64,000 nucleotides of DNA from Monilinia fructicola (Eukaryota; Ascomycota; Leotiomycetes; Helotiales; Sclerotiniaceae), in contig VICG01000013.1 of NCBI GenBank assembly GCA_008692225.1, forward strand, positions 1,364,001-1,428,000. Reading direction: 5' to 3'. The notes under the pieces were generated by a model. That model was given only the letters and a program-made list of their open reading frames with translations. It searched no databases and was not told where the DNA came from. Below are positions 23,721-35,100 of the stretch, piece after piece; the stretch's first letter is position 1; each line of letters begins with the position of its first letter. The translations under genes and the position numbers were made by a program.

Positions 23721-25774
23721 ATTCTGGTTAGCTAGCTATATAAGAAAAGACCCTTTTCCTTTCTTCATTTACTCTATTCTATTTCAAACAAAATAGAGGA
23801 AAATAAACATAAACAAGCATCCATCAATGATCTTATTGCAAAAGCTACTCCTTACATTAATCTTATTTAAAATCTCTTTCTTCATTCATATTACTATACT
23901 TGCACTACTTATTAAGTACTTACAGCTCACCAACTCAACAAATTCTCACTAACTCACAGTACTGACTTCCAATTTGGAGATGCCTACAACATTTTAATTT
24001 CATATTACGAAGTCTTAGCCATCAATACCTAGGCATATCTTGTGATGGCTCCTCTAATCTTGATTTTGCTGTAACGATTAATTTGGAAGTAGTACGATTA
24101 GAGGAGGGTTACAGCATCATCTCCCTGTACGAAGCTTCAACCATCCAACTATTTTGTAATGGCGGCTTGGAGGATTTCGTATATAAGGAGGTTTAAGATC
24201 AGGTTTAAGAAAGACAAGAAAGACAAGCAAGATCAAATCAGAGTAGAAAGAAAGCTAGAATCCACATTGCAGAATCCACCATCATAATCCACATGTACAT
24301 TTTACCCAGCATAGCTTGCTTCCCCGGAAACGGTCTGAACCCCATCCATGATCCATCCTCCATCCCATGTTGAATCTTTTTAATCTTGTTGAGCTAATTA
24401 AGACTTTTTTTACAAAACAGATAACCAAACAAATCATGTTTTATTTTCTAATAGCCGATTCAATCAATGTATATGTTTCTTCCGTCATTGGTTCGCAACA
24501 GAGACATTGAAAACCTCGTCTAATTTGACTTCAATGAAGGAGTTCTATCTAGGTATCCATCTAATTTTGAGTTATTCGAGTATTCCTCAGTGGATAGATG
24601 CATCGATAATTAATCAGTCCACCATTACATTCGAATCGCCGCCTTTCAAATCTCGAAAACATGCGTCTGGCAAAATTGACGCCTTCATGGTTACTGTACC
24701 CTCTATCCAAAGAAGAATATGCAAGCCGCTCACTCATCCTACCACACCTACAGTACATGTCCCATGAATCGGCATCAACAGCATCGACTCAGCCCCAGGA
24801 CTGATACCCACCCGTATAATTACTGTTCCTCTGACAAACCCGGAACCTAAGATTTGTCGAGGTTACACCAGCTTTATATCATACAGTAATACAGCTGGCG
24901 TGAAAAGATCTTCACTTACATCATGGCAATGAAGAACATTTCGGAATTTTTGATGATATGGAGATCATATCCTCCTATCTTAAGTTACGATGCACGCACG
25001 CACCACGGGTAAACGGAGCTCACAATATCTACCCATCTACTTGTATCCTAGAAATCTACAAGAATAGTAAGACAATCGACGCTCGTCTCCCGAAATCTTT
25101 ACCTAGGCACTCGATGATCTTGCCATTAGTTTTTACGGCTGCCGGTAGTCGCTTCAAGTCCAGAAATTTCACTATTTTAGCGCCTCGGGACCGTAAAAAC
25201 CGCCAATTGAGGTTCGGCGTCATACGCAAGCTTTGATACACAATAGTGCTGTAGTGCAATGCATGGCCAATGAGTCCACCAGAATTCTGGGATTTTGATA
25301 TCGAAATTCATAGGATGTTCGAAAGAGGTTGTGCAACATCCACATCTTAGAGTTGCCACGTTTAGAGTCAACTGCATGAGAATTCTCGCCAGGGAGGATC
25401 CGAGAAGCTCTTCTTGCCCGTCGAATGCACTCCGACCCCACGAACCAAATCGAAAACAAAATCGAGAGGAACTCACAAAATTTTCGATATGCATGCTGCG
25501 CCCTCTTCGTCATAATATGATTGATCTTTGTCCCCATCTGATTGGTGTATGATGAAATATCCCGATGCCACGATTCTCGGTGGTGATATGAATCGATACT
25601 TAGGTGTAATTTGATCAGATGCTCACCTGCACTTACTTCACTCTGGACAATCACCCGGACCGAAATGGACATTTCTTGCTTGTTTACTCGAAAGATAAGG
25701 TACGTAAGGTCTGAGTTATGGGTGCTGATATGCTCCTGCGGGGGTCAATTGAGCTTCTTATATCATGCATTACA

Positions 25775-25931
25775 TACCTAGGTAGTTGTGTGTACATAGA
25801 CATGACTTGCCTGCATAGATCGAATCGTTCCACAAGCGAAATGTTTGAGGAGGTAGGTAGGGTAGGTAAGGGGGATAGACCTGAGAATCGAGCTTTATAG
25901 CTACATACTACTCTATGTACGTACCTAGGTA
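25775..25931. repeat. pair of TACCTAGGTA palindromes
   Basis: Perfect copies at 25775-25784 and 25922-25931, separated by GGTAGGTAGGG-type sequence. Confidence 0.9.
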
Positions 25932-27710
25932 CACACAGGTGATTTCTTCAACGCCTTTCTCTAAACCGCATCATAGAAAAAAATATAAACCATCCACCGT
26001 TCACTCGCGCGTCATCCGCAAAAAAATCATCTTCGTCCACTGTCCTGATCCTTCATTCAAATAAACATTCAACTAATGCAAACCGCCAATGAAAATGCAC
26101 CTCATAAACTCCCACAGCACCTGGCTCCATAAAAATCCCATCCCACACACCACTGATAGACCAAGCTGAGCTCACAAGCTCAAACGAACCACAAGGTAAA
26201 GCACAAGGTAAAGCTTAAGCTCAATCTGTACGTCCCTCCGGCCTCCGCAAAATGGCTTGTGGCCTATCCAAAGGACATCGAGTCAACGCATGCAGAACAG
26301 GCACGCAGCACCAAACCCACCGGACAAGCATGGCAAGGCAACTGAGGCAGGCAGGCAGGCAAACGGGATAATTCCTCACACCGTACATTGAAAGGAATAA
26401 GGTGTACCGGCCGGTGCTCGAGGTGCAATTCTACCTTTGAACTGCCTGGACGCCATCGCGTTGGACCAATAAAATAAATACCTCATTTGTATCACGTGCT
26501 CTGCATCCTGTAGCTATCGTCTGCACTTCTGTATGTACCGATGTATGTATGTATGTATGCACCTCCTGTATGCATCCCGACCTCGCACCTCGCACCGCGC
26601 ACCCTGCATCGCTGCAAATCGCAAACCCCATCACAAAGCGCAAAGTGCAAAGTGCGAACTGCCACTTTCCCCGTCCGCACACCAGCACAACAAAGACACG
26701 TGCACGAAGGGACGAAAAACAAAATCGCAACGTTAACAAGAGCAAATCGCTCGAAAGCAACGCCAGCACTCAAACATACATACACTCAAATAGACTTTCC
26801 CTCCCGCTCACCAGACGCGGATCCACCGCGGCGAGTCCAGCGGTGCGAATGCATCGCGGCGTTGGACCCCCATATCAGACGAGAAAAGGGGTCCTTCCTA
26901 TAGCAGACATCCGCAAGCCTAGAATCGTGTGCTGGAAGCAAGGGAGAAAGTTAATTGGAAATCCGGTGTCGTGTTTGGTGAGGAGGGTGCGGGCTCCACG
27001 TGGTGCCAAGCGGCCAAGAGTTTTGGGTCTTGGGGGCTTGGGTCTGGGTTTGGGTATTGGGGTCACTGCCGGCTTGGTGGATGGTGGTTGGGATGGGTGT
27101 TCGATATCTGGGTGCGGGTGGTGGTGAGGATGGCCATTGGTGATGGATGGTGATGGAAGAGGTTGTGGGTTTTGGATGGTGGAAATGTGTATATTGATTG
27201 ATTGATTAATCAAACGTGCAAACGATGAGCCGGATATATACATAAAACTACACATGAATTGCTCAAGCCCAACACCACACCATCCCAGCTCACCACTCCT
27301 TTCCACCCTCCATCCACCCTCACAAAATCTCAAATCCCCCCTTCCCTCCCCCTTCAACACACAGCACGAGACACCTTCACCTATCCTGCCAGCCTGCGAC
27401 GCCACATCCAACAGGACATCCCTACCGTACGCCCGAAATCCCCTGCGCATCCCTGGACCAACGAACGGAAGTATCCAGACGATCGACACACACACACACA
27501 CACGGGGCCATGCACCAACAACTACCCCTAAGTCCATCGACCCCCGGCTCTAAAGCAGGGGCTGATCAGCACCCGGTACTGTAGGTGCCAACTTCCATCC
27601 AGCCCTAGCTCGCGCTCGAAGCGTCCCGGAAGAGCGTAGCGCGTCGCGAAATCTGCACTCGATGTCGCTGCACGGACGGCTGCGGTGCGCTCGGGATCCC
27701 GGGACCCCGT

Positions 27711-27764
27711 CCTGTGCTGTGCTGTGCTGTACTGTACAGGGCAGTACAGTACAGTACAGTACAG
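27711..27764. repeat. imperfect inverted repeat of CTGTG/CTGTA and CAGTA units
   Basis: The left arm (27711-27738) is made of CTGTG and CTGTA units. The right arm (27742-27764) is made of AGTAC units. The arms are nearly complementary across a short GGGC-like loop, allowing G-T pairs, so the transcript could fold into a long hairpin. Confidence 0.75.
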
Positions 27765-28579
27765 GAGGTAGGACGACTGCGCAGCCCCTTCGTTGCAAGC
27801 GAAGCACAGGGGCAGAGGGGGGAGGGAGGTTGGGGATCGCGGACGGGAGACGGTCCCTTTTCTTGTGCGGTGTGGTGCTGAGGATGGATGTGGGGTGTGT
27901 TGGGATTGGGGACGTGGTTGATTGATTTTGTGATTGATGGTTTGTTTGTTTGTTTGTTTACGCATGCGGGACGGATGCTGAGCATGTGTTTGTGTGTTTT
28001 TTTGCTGTGCATGTGTGCGGGCTTCTGGGTGTTGGTGGGTTGTTGCGAGTCAGGTTATTCGCGTGCTGGGAGTTCCAAGGGTGCTTGGTGTGATGCGTCC
28101 AGGATTGTTTGCAACTCCGATTTGGATTCCGATTCTGATTCCGAGGCTGGGTCTTGCGACGGGGGGGAGGGGAGGGGAGTGATGGGTATTACAAATGGGT
28201 GGTTAATTACCGATGTGATTTGTGGTTTACTGCATTGTGAATGTGGAAATGGGATGCGGATTAACGTTCCAGATGCTCGTTTGACTAGCTAGTATTGTTA
28301 TATTATTGGTGATACGTTACGAACCAAGGTATCATAAAGTAAAATTCATAAAGCATAAAGAATATCATGCACGTATATCGCCTTTTGGATCCTTTTTTCC
28401 CTTTCCTTTCCTTTCCTTTCCTTTTACGTCCCTATAATCTTAATCGTTTCCTATCGATCTTCAGCTTCATTTCCGAGTCCGAATCCGAGTACGAATTTGC
28501 CATGCTATTTTTTATCCGATCCGACCGCTGTTATTTCGCATCGCTCCTTCTTTCCCAATTTGAAATAGGGAGCAGGAAC

Positions 28580-28968
28580 TCAAGAAGTCTTCTTGGGGCT
28601 GCTGGGTGCGGCGGTAATGGGTCGTCCTTGTTGTCGCTGGTAGATGGCGTAGGCGAAAAAAAAGATGACGAGAGAACCGATTACTATTGCGTTGTCCACT
28701 TTGAATGGTTAACTTAAGGACCAATTCTTACGCTCATTTCTCTCAGTAAAGGAAGCAGGAAATACTCACTCAAGAACTTGAGGAACCCCTCGAAAGTTTG
28801 CGCGATACTAGTGATAACAGCACCGATTGCAGAGAAAAGAGCATTGATAAGACCAAGTATTGTGTTAAAGATTGATAGGAGGACGGCGATGATGGAACTG
28901 AAGGTTGCGATGATGGTGTCGATGATAGAGGCAATGAGGTTTGAAATGGATTCGACAAGTGAGGGCAT
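28580..28968 (-). CDS. small hydrophobic membrane protein, function unknown
   Basis: The predicted protein is 105 residues from two exons, 28968-28770 and 28698-28580, with a 71-nt intron (GTGAGT donor, AAAG acceptor). It opens MPSLVESISNLIASIIDTI and carries a long run of Ile/Leu/Phe/Ala with polar residues about every four to seven positions (residues ~5-60), which suggests amphipathic or re-entrant helices. It then has the short segment FEGFLKFLM. The second exon gives a clear membrane helix (AIVIGSLVIFFFAYAIY) and a basic cytosolic-looking tail ending SPKKTS. I recall similar small fungal membrane proteins without an assigned function. The splice joining is what turns an 84-residue frame into one ending in a membrane helix, and this supports the model. 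Confidence 0.7.
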
Positions 28969-29976
28969 GTTTGCTGTTTGTTTCTTTCACTTGGTTTGAT
29001 GGACAAAATTAGATTTGAATTTGGCTTCCGGCTGGATTGTGATTGAAGTGTTGAAATGTGTTACTCCCAAGATGAGCTCCTACTTGTAAGATAGATAGAC
29101 CAAATACCAAAACCGAAGAAAGAAAATGTGGCGACAACATCTAGATCAATATATACTCCCTTTCATTCTGTATCAATCCTAAGCACCTTGGGGCGTCAAC
29201 GTGCAAGTCAAGTTAAGATGACCTCATTGCCGCAAACAAACGAACGAGTAATACGCTGCATACGTCTCTTGCAATAAAGCAGCCGCGCACTCTCCTTGGA
29301 TTGTTTCTTGTACCGGCTTCACTGAATACAAATTCGTCATGTCATAAACCTGTTTGCAGCCCTCCCTCGATAATAGTAATCTCAATTGGAGGACATCGAA
29401 CTTAACATTCCTTACCCCGCCATTCGAATCTCCTATCAAAATGGCTAATCGATCAGCTCAACTCATGTCGCTCATGAAAACATGGCATTCTCATAAGCTC
29501 ATCCGGACTTCTGCATATTCCATAACTTGTAGATGGACCTTCACATGAAATGAGATGACTTTGTCAAAAGAAGTTCAGGAAATTAATTGATTTTGATTTT
29601 CACAGGGTTTCATCGCCATGCTCGTCATTGATACAAGGGGTTCTTGTGGGGGCGGACGCTAACGGACGCTAATCCTTGGCGTTTTGGTAATAGAAAGATT
29701 TCATTGAAGGACGTTGGATTGAGGGACGAGGAAAATAGAGAAAAGGGAGAAGTCTCGTTTATGGATAACTTCACTCTCTGACGAGTCTGGGAGGATTCTG
29801 CGATTGATTCTTGTTTATGGAATTCTAGGAGCAACAAGATTTAGGTGGTGCCTGTCGCAGTAATTGATTGGGATAAGACAGGAATTTGAACTCCTCGCGT
29901 GGTCAAGAGAGAAAGGAGAAACTTGGACGTCACATCCAATACGATACGACCTCATTTCTTAGTAGGAGTAGAGAAA
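28969..29976. other. gap between the small membrane protein and the SET gene
   Basis: This is probably a shared divergent promoter. A minus-strand frame at 29224-29439 (71 codons) has a protein-like composition (CKQVYDMTNLYSVKPVQETI) but no start context, splice sites or family I can name. It may be a gene remnant, and I give it little weight. Confidence 0.35.
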
Positions 29977-30642
29977 ATGGCTCCATCTCAACCTCTTCCC
30001 AAAAATTGGCCTCCTCAAATTCCCTACCTCACAACCCCCATCTACTGCACAACCATCAATCCCTCGCACCTGAAGATACTTCGCACACCCACTCCCGATT
30101 CCCTACCTATTCCAACCTCGCACTCTAAAGGACCCTCTCCTTTGGTTAAAATCACGCCTATCAACGACCCCTCTCATCCTGCCAACGGTCAGTGCGGACT
30201 CTTCGCGACAAGAGATTTAAAACCAGGAACGTTCATCTTGCAGTATATTGGGGAGGTACATGCACCTGCGCCCAACAATCTTGAGGATGCAAAGTTGAGG
30301 CAGGAGGTAGAAAGACATGAGAAGAGCGATTATGATTTGAGTCTGGATAGAGAAAGGGGGATTGGAGTGGATGCACAGGGGAGGGGGAATGAGGCGAGGT
30401 TCATTAATGATTTTAGAGGGGTGACGATTGGTGGAGAGAGAGCGAGGGTTAATGCAGAGTTTAAGGAAATTTGGGATGTGGGGAGAGGGGAGAGGGGAAT
30501 GGGTGTCTGGGTGTTGGGAGAGAAGGCTGGTGGTGGAAAGGGAAAGGGTGCAGGGAAGTGGAAGGGCATTCGAAAGGGTGAGGAGATTTTGGTAAGTTAT
30601 GGGAGGGGATTTTGGGGAGCGAGGAAAGGAGAGGAGGAGTGA
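29977..30642 (+). CDS. compact SET-domain protein
   Basis: This single-exon gene encodes 221 residues. The start at 29977 (AAAATGG context) opens MAPSQPLPKNWP; an upstream in-frame ATG at 29899 would add 26 residues of poor character. The SET core reads CGLFATRDLKPGTFILQYIGEV (residues ~70-92), then SDYDLSL, then GNEARFINDFRG (the Asn-His-type substrate motif, here with ND in place of the usual NH) and GEEILVSYGRGFW (the GEELTxDY-like motif with SYG). A Gly/Lys-rich insert sits before the last motif. No post-SET cysteines are present. SET proteins methylate lysines on histones or other proteins; the target here is unknown. Codon use matches its neighbours. Confidence 0.8.
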   Translation: MAPSQPLPKNWPPQIPYLTTPIYCTTINPSHLKILRTPTPDSLPIPTSHSKGPSPLVKITPINDPSHPANGQCGLFATRDLKPGTFILQYIGEVHAPAPNNLEDAKLRQEVERHEKSDYDLSLDRERGIGVDAQGRGNEARFINDFRGVTIGGERARVNAEFKEIWDVGRGERGMGVWVLGEKAGGGKGKGAGKWKGIRKGEEILVSYGRGFWGARKGEEE

Positions 30643-32155
30643 AGGGAGAGTGCAGATGATGGTGGTCGTAGATTATATCGACACATTCGTCAATGGGATT
30701 TTCCAAGTCATCGAAGCCGAACGAACGAAATTGACATCATGATTTTCTATGATTAGATTGATATTTGCCACATCTATTGCGACTGGCTATCTTTATCATG
30801 CTCGGTAGGCCATCAACTCATGAAGCTCGCTTAAGTCTAGAAATGATAGATAAGCACATGGATACGTAAACTAGGGAGACTAATCAGACATGAGATCCGA
30901 ATAGATATTGTTGTTCATGGATGTACCACCTGCAAGAAGATTTTGTAAGCTACGCTACATTGGAAACAGGCTGGCAAAGCAAGACAGTTTAGATTCACCT
31001 GCAAATTGCATGATTAGATGAGTTTGGATGCTCAAGGCTTCTACCCAACCTTACCTGATCGTGCCAAGGAAGTCTGAAGTGATCCATTAAATTCTGGAAC
31101 TCCTTATACAGGACGGATCTTGAAGATTGGAAAGTCTTAGACACAAAAACACAAAGTCAAGCAGCTGCTTCAAAGTCCGGCCGGCAATGATTTTGCGTGA
31201 CTTTGAGACAAACCAAGGAAGGATGTAATATGATATGATGTGATATGATATGGATGTTTATCGTATGCTTCGTTCTCCTTTGGGAATATGATTTGTGATG
31301 GAAACACACTTGCATTCTGCATGAACATGTGGGTCTATTCCTTCACCGCTGGAGGAAATGGCTTTTGGGGTGGTCAGATTACGAATATATAAGGAAGGCT
31401 TCGTGCTTCCAAGGTTGTGTTTTGTACCTCTTGTTAGTTAACATATTCAGTCTCGTCCAAAGCTTTAAAGAAGTATAAATATGAATATATATAAATATAT
31501 ATGATTATTTAAACATAAAATTGAACAACAAATATTTATTATCTTTTCTCTCCATAATAGATTCTTCAAGCGAGGTCTAAGGTTGCCTAAGTAGGTAGTT
31601 ATGACGCTTGGTAGATCTCGTCTCGTCAAATCCTTGCCCCACGTTCAAGAATATAGTAAGCATGCTGTCAAAGTCGCGACTCTGATTGGCCAGACCCTGA
31701 ATCGCGTCGCACAATCGATATGGCAATCGTTCCTAATGTACTATACTTCTCCAATACCTACCTTCCTACCTCCCTACCCACCTCCCTACCTACATAAACT
31801 GATACTCACTCAACCATTTCAATTCACGTTAACGATAGGATTTCATATCTCACCATAAACTCAACTGAATACACAGTATTGACTAGAAGAACAAACAATC
31901 TACAAGATCTAACCTCGGGAGTCCGCACAACTTCCATCAATCGCACAACGCCCCGCTTCACAATCGCCCAAATCACCTTGCGACGATTACCCATCAACTT
32001 GTCTGGCAGACCACGACCAGACATCCTTCTTTTCTCAGCTTTTCGGGAGTCTTCCTCCACTTCATAACACCTTTAAAAACGCCGTGTCCCTCCGAGGCCA
32101 TAGCTAGGTGTTCATTGAGGTGACCGGAAGATATCCTTACCACCGTTCTTCACAC
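30643..32155. other. gap between the SET gene and the BTB/RCC1 gene
   Basis: This should contain the upstream region of the BTB/RCC1 gene. A plus-strand frame at 31601-31858 and two short overlapping frames at 31824-32067 have no recognisable content. 31440-31560 is AT-rich with TATAAATAT-type repeats. Confidence 0.4.
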
Positions 32156-35100
32156 ATGAGTAATCTCCTCTGGAAATACTATCTCGAAGATGACGTCGAT
32201 AAATTTCGACGCCTATTGGAAAATGCCACCCATTTTTCTCACCATACACCGAAGAGTCATGGGGGAAGTTTGGCATTCTCTGGTAGCTTTGGAAATAAAG
32301 TAGGAAGCTCAGGTGGACTGGGAACTTCACCCAAGACTTTTAGTAAGAACCGCAAAATTTCTGGTCCGGCAGGAAATATCGGTGGAATTAAAGGGAATGG
32401 AAATGCGCTCAGTCGAATGGAATTGAATGGCAGAGATTATGCTGGATTAACGGTCTTGCACCGAGCTGCATCTTCGACATCTACGAATGCGATACTATTT
32501 GCCACCGCACTCATCGAGCACCCCTCCATCGACCTCTATATTCAGGATACAGAAAGTGGGTGGACAGCATTGCATAGGGCTTTGTATTTTGGTAACATCA
32601 CAATTGCACGAGCAATCATCGAGCGAGACTCGAAGGATCGCGCAGCGGGAAATGCAGGAGCCAGGTCTGACTCTTCAGTTATCAAGGTCAAGGATTGGGA
32701 GGGCAACACGCCGTTTGATGTTTACAATGCGACAATAGCTAGACGGTCTCTGCAAGAGGTAAGAGTCCAGGAATCGGTTCATCTTCCCGATGACGATGAA
32801 GACGATGACGGCTTGAATGCTTTACCATCAGGGGAAGCATCCAAATTCGAAAGCATTGATGGTGATGAAATCTATGCGTTCGGAAGCAACAAAAACTTTT
32901 CACTGGGTTTCGGTGATCAAGATGATCGTCAATACCCGGAAAAGATAACACTGAAACGTCCCGATCATTTACTCTTTCGATTTTATCAAGAATATCTGGA
33001 CTCTGTCGACGAGCATACTCCGATCGGAAACCCAAAGATGCCGAAGACGATATCTGAACTTCCTTCTATGATTCAGAACAAACCTATCATTATTAAAGAT
33101 GTTGCTCTATCTAAGCTAAGTAGCGCTATATTGACCACTGATCCAGAATCGAATCTTTATATGTGTGGATTTGGCCCAGGAGGTAGGTTAGGTATGGGAG
33201 ATGAAACCACTCGCTTCAACTACATGCCAGTAGACCAGGGTGGCTTGGCCGGGAAGAAAGTAGAGACAGTTGCCCTAGGCCAAAACCATACTCTCGCCGT
33301 TTCATCGGAAGGGGAGATTTTTAGCTGGGGCACAAATACATGGGGCCAATTAGGCTACAATTTACCTCGACCTTCTCTGAAAGATGATGAACCGGTTTGC
33401 ACAACCCCGCGCCAAATTTTTGGACCTTTGAAAAGAGAAACTATTGTTGGTATTGCTGCGTCGGCTATTCATTCGGTAGCACATACATCCACGTCGCTAT
33501 TCTGCTGGGGGAAGAATGAAGGTCAATTAGGTCTTATGGATTCTGACTCACGATCTTTGGAAGCACAGCCAATACCTAGAAGGGTTGCTGCGTCATTGTT
33601 CAAGTCATCCATTGTCAAAGTTTCAGCCATTAATGGGGCAACTACATGCCTTCTGAAGAACCATACAGTTTGTGTCTTCACTAATTATGGCTACACAATG
33701 GTGAAATTTCCCTTGTATGAGGGCTTCACAAATTACCATCTCAAAAGTAATTCGGTCACTACCCGATATGACTCCGGGTCCAACAACATCATCAGTATTG
33801 AGTCTGGTGGAGATACAATAGCCGCTATATCTGGTAGAGGCGATCTATTCACACTAAACGTAAGGAAGATTGATACGAAGGTTTCCGCTTCTACTACGAA
33901 TCCAACCAAGATGAAAGAGGCATTATCACAGCCGCAACGAGTCTGGTCCCTGCGCAAGGGAAATTGGGACGGAATAAAATCCGTCGGTGTCGCTGAAAAC
34001 GGGTCTGTAATTGTCTGTACTCAAGCTGGTGCCGTCTGGCGACGCATCAAGAGGGCTAAGAACAAAGATGCATTCACTGGAATCAATGACTACAATCGCA
34101 AAGATTTCAAATTTCAGCGGGTTCCCGGACTCACTCAAGTAGCTGCTGTGCGAAGTAATTCTTTTGGTGTTTTTGCTGCTGTCCGCAAGGACTATGATGT
34201 GACTAGGACTCAAGTGGCTGTTCAAGACCAAACCTTGTGGAAGGACATTGCGCCTCTGCTAAGTATTCGAGATCTCGTGGCTTCAGAGGGGCCAGTGAAA
34301 CTGTCCGCAGAAGTAACGAGATTTGCCGCCTCCAAAGCTTATGATTCTGTCAGGGCGGCAGTCATCAAATCTCAGGATCTTGAGGCAGATGTCAATCGCT
34401 TACTTATGGGTCGTTATTCTGGGAGTGATGGTTATGATGTTGAGATATGCTCCAATATATCAGACGTCGCAATACCTATCCACGGCTTCATACTAGCAGG
34501 CAGAAGTTCTGTCTTAAGATCACTCTTGACTGGATTCCGTCACGGCGAAATCGCTTCAATACCTGATATCCTCAATATCGAGCACGGTGCAGGGGACAAG
34601 ATAAGAATTACCTTCTATGGCCTGGATGTTATTACTCTTGTCAACTTTGTCATCTACCTCTACACGGACAGAGTTGTTGACGTTTGGAACTTCACAAAGT
34701 TCTTCCCGAGTATGGCATACAGACTACGACAGGTCAGAACTGAATTGATGAAGCTTAGTTCTCAACTGAAAATGCCCTGGTTGGAAGCTCCAGTTCGAAT
34801 GATAGTACAACCGTCTGACAAATTGAACTGTGACCTCGACAGTGCAATCACAGATGAGGCATTCTTTGATGATTGTGATGCTATTGTTGAATTGGATGGA
34901 GACGAGATGCCAATCCACAGCGTGCTCGTATGCCGCAGATGTCCTTTCTTCGATGGTTTATTTAATGGCCGATCTGGAGGTCAATGGCTTGCTGGTAGAC
35001 GTGGAGAAAGCACGGAGCCCGTTAGGATTGACTTGAAACATATTGCGCCAGAGACTTTCGAGCTTGTACTACGCTATCTATATGCAGATGTCGGGCCTGA

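Larger units (their letters stand above)
21917..28579. other. 6.6-kb gene-free region upstream of the copper-fist gene
   Basis: No protein family is recognisable on either strand. 22.2-23.7 kb is dense in short tandem arrays, 23.2-25.9 kb is AT-rich, and 26.3-28.3 kb is GC-rich and simple-sequence-laden. Minus-strand frames at 25220-25672 and 26875-27537 and plus-strand frames at 26549-27127 have no motif or splice support. Four TACCTAGGTA motifs lie at 23295, 23384, 25775 and 25922. Confidence 0.45.

Noticed and set aside
26549..27537. 192-codon plus-strand and 220-codon minus-strand frames in a GC-rich block
   Set aside because: They overlap in opposite directions, carry simple repeats and have no family motif or plausible intron set.
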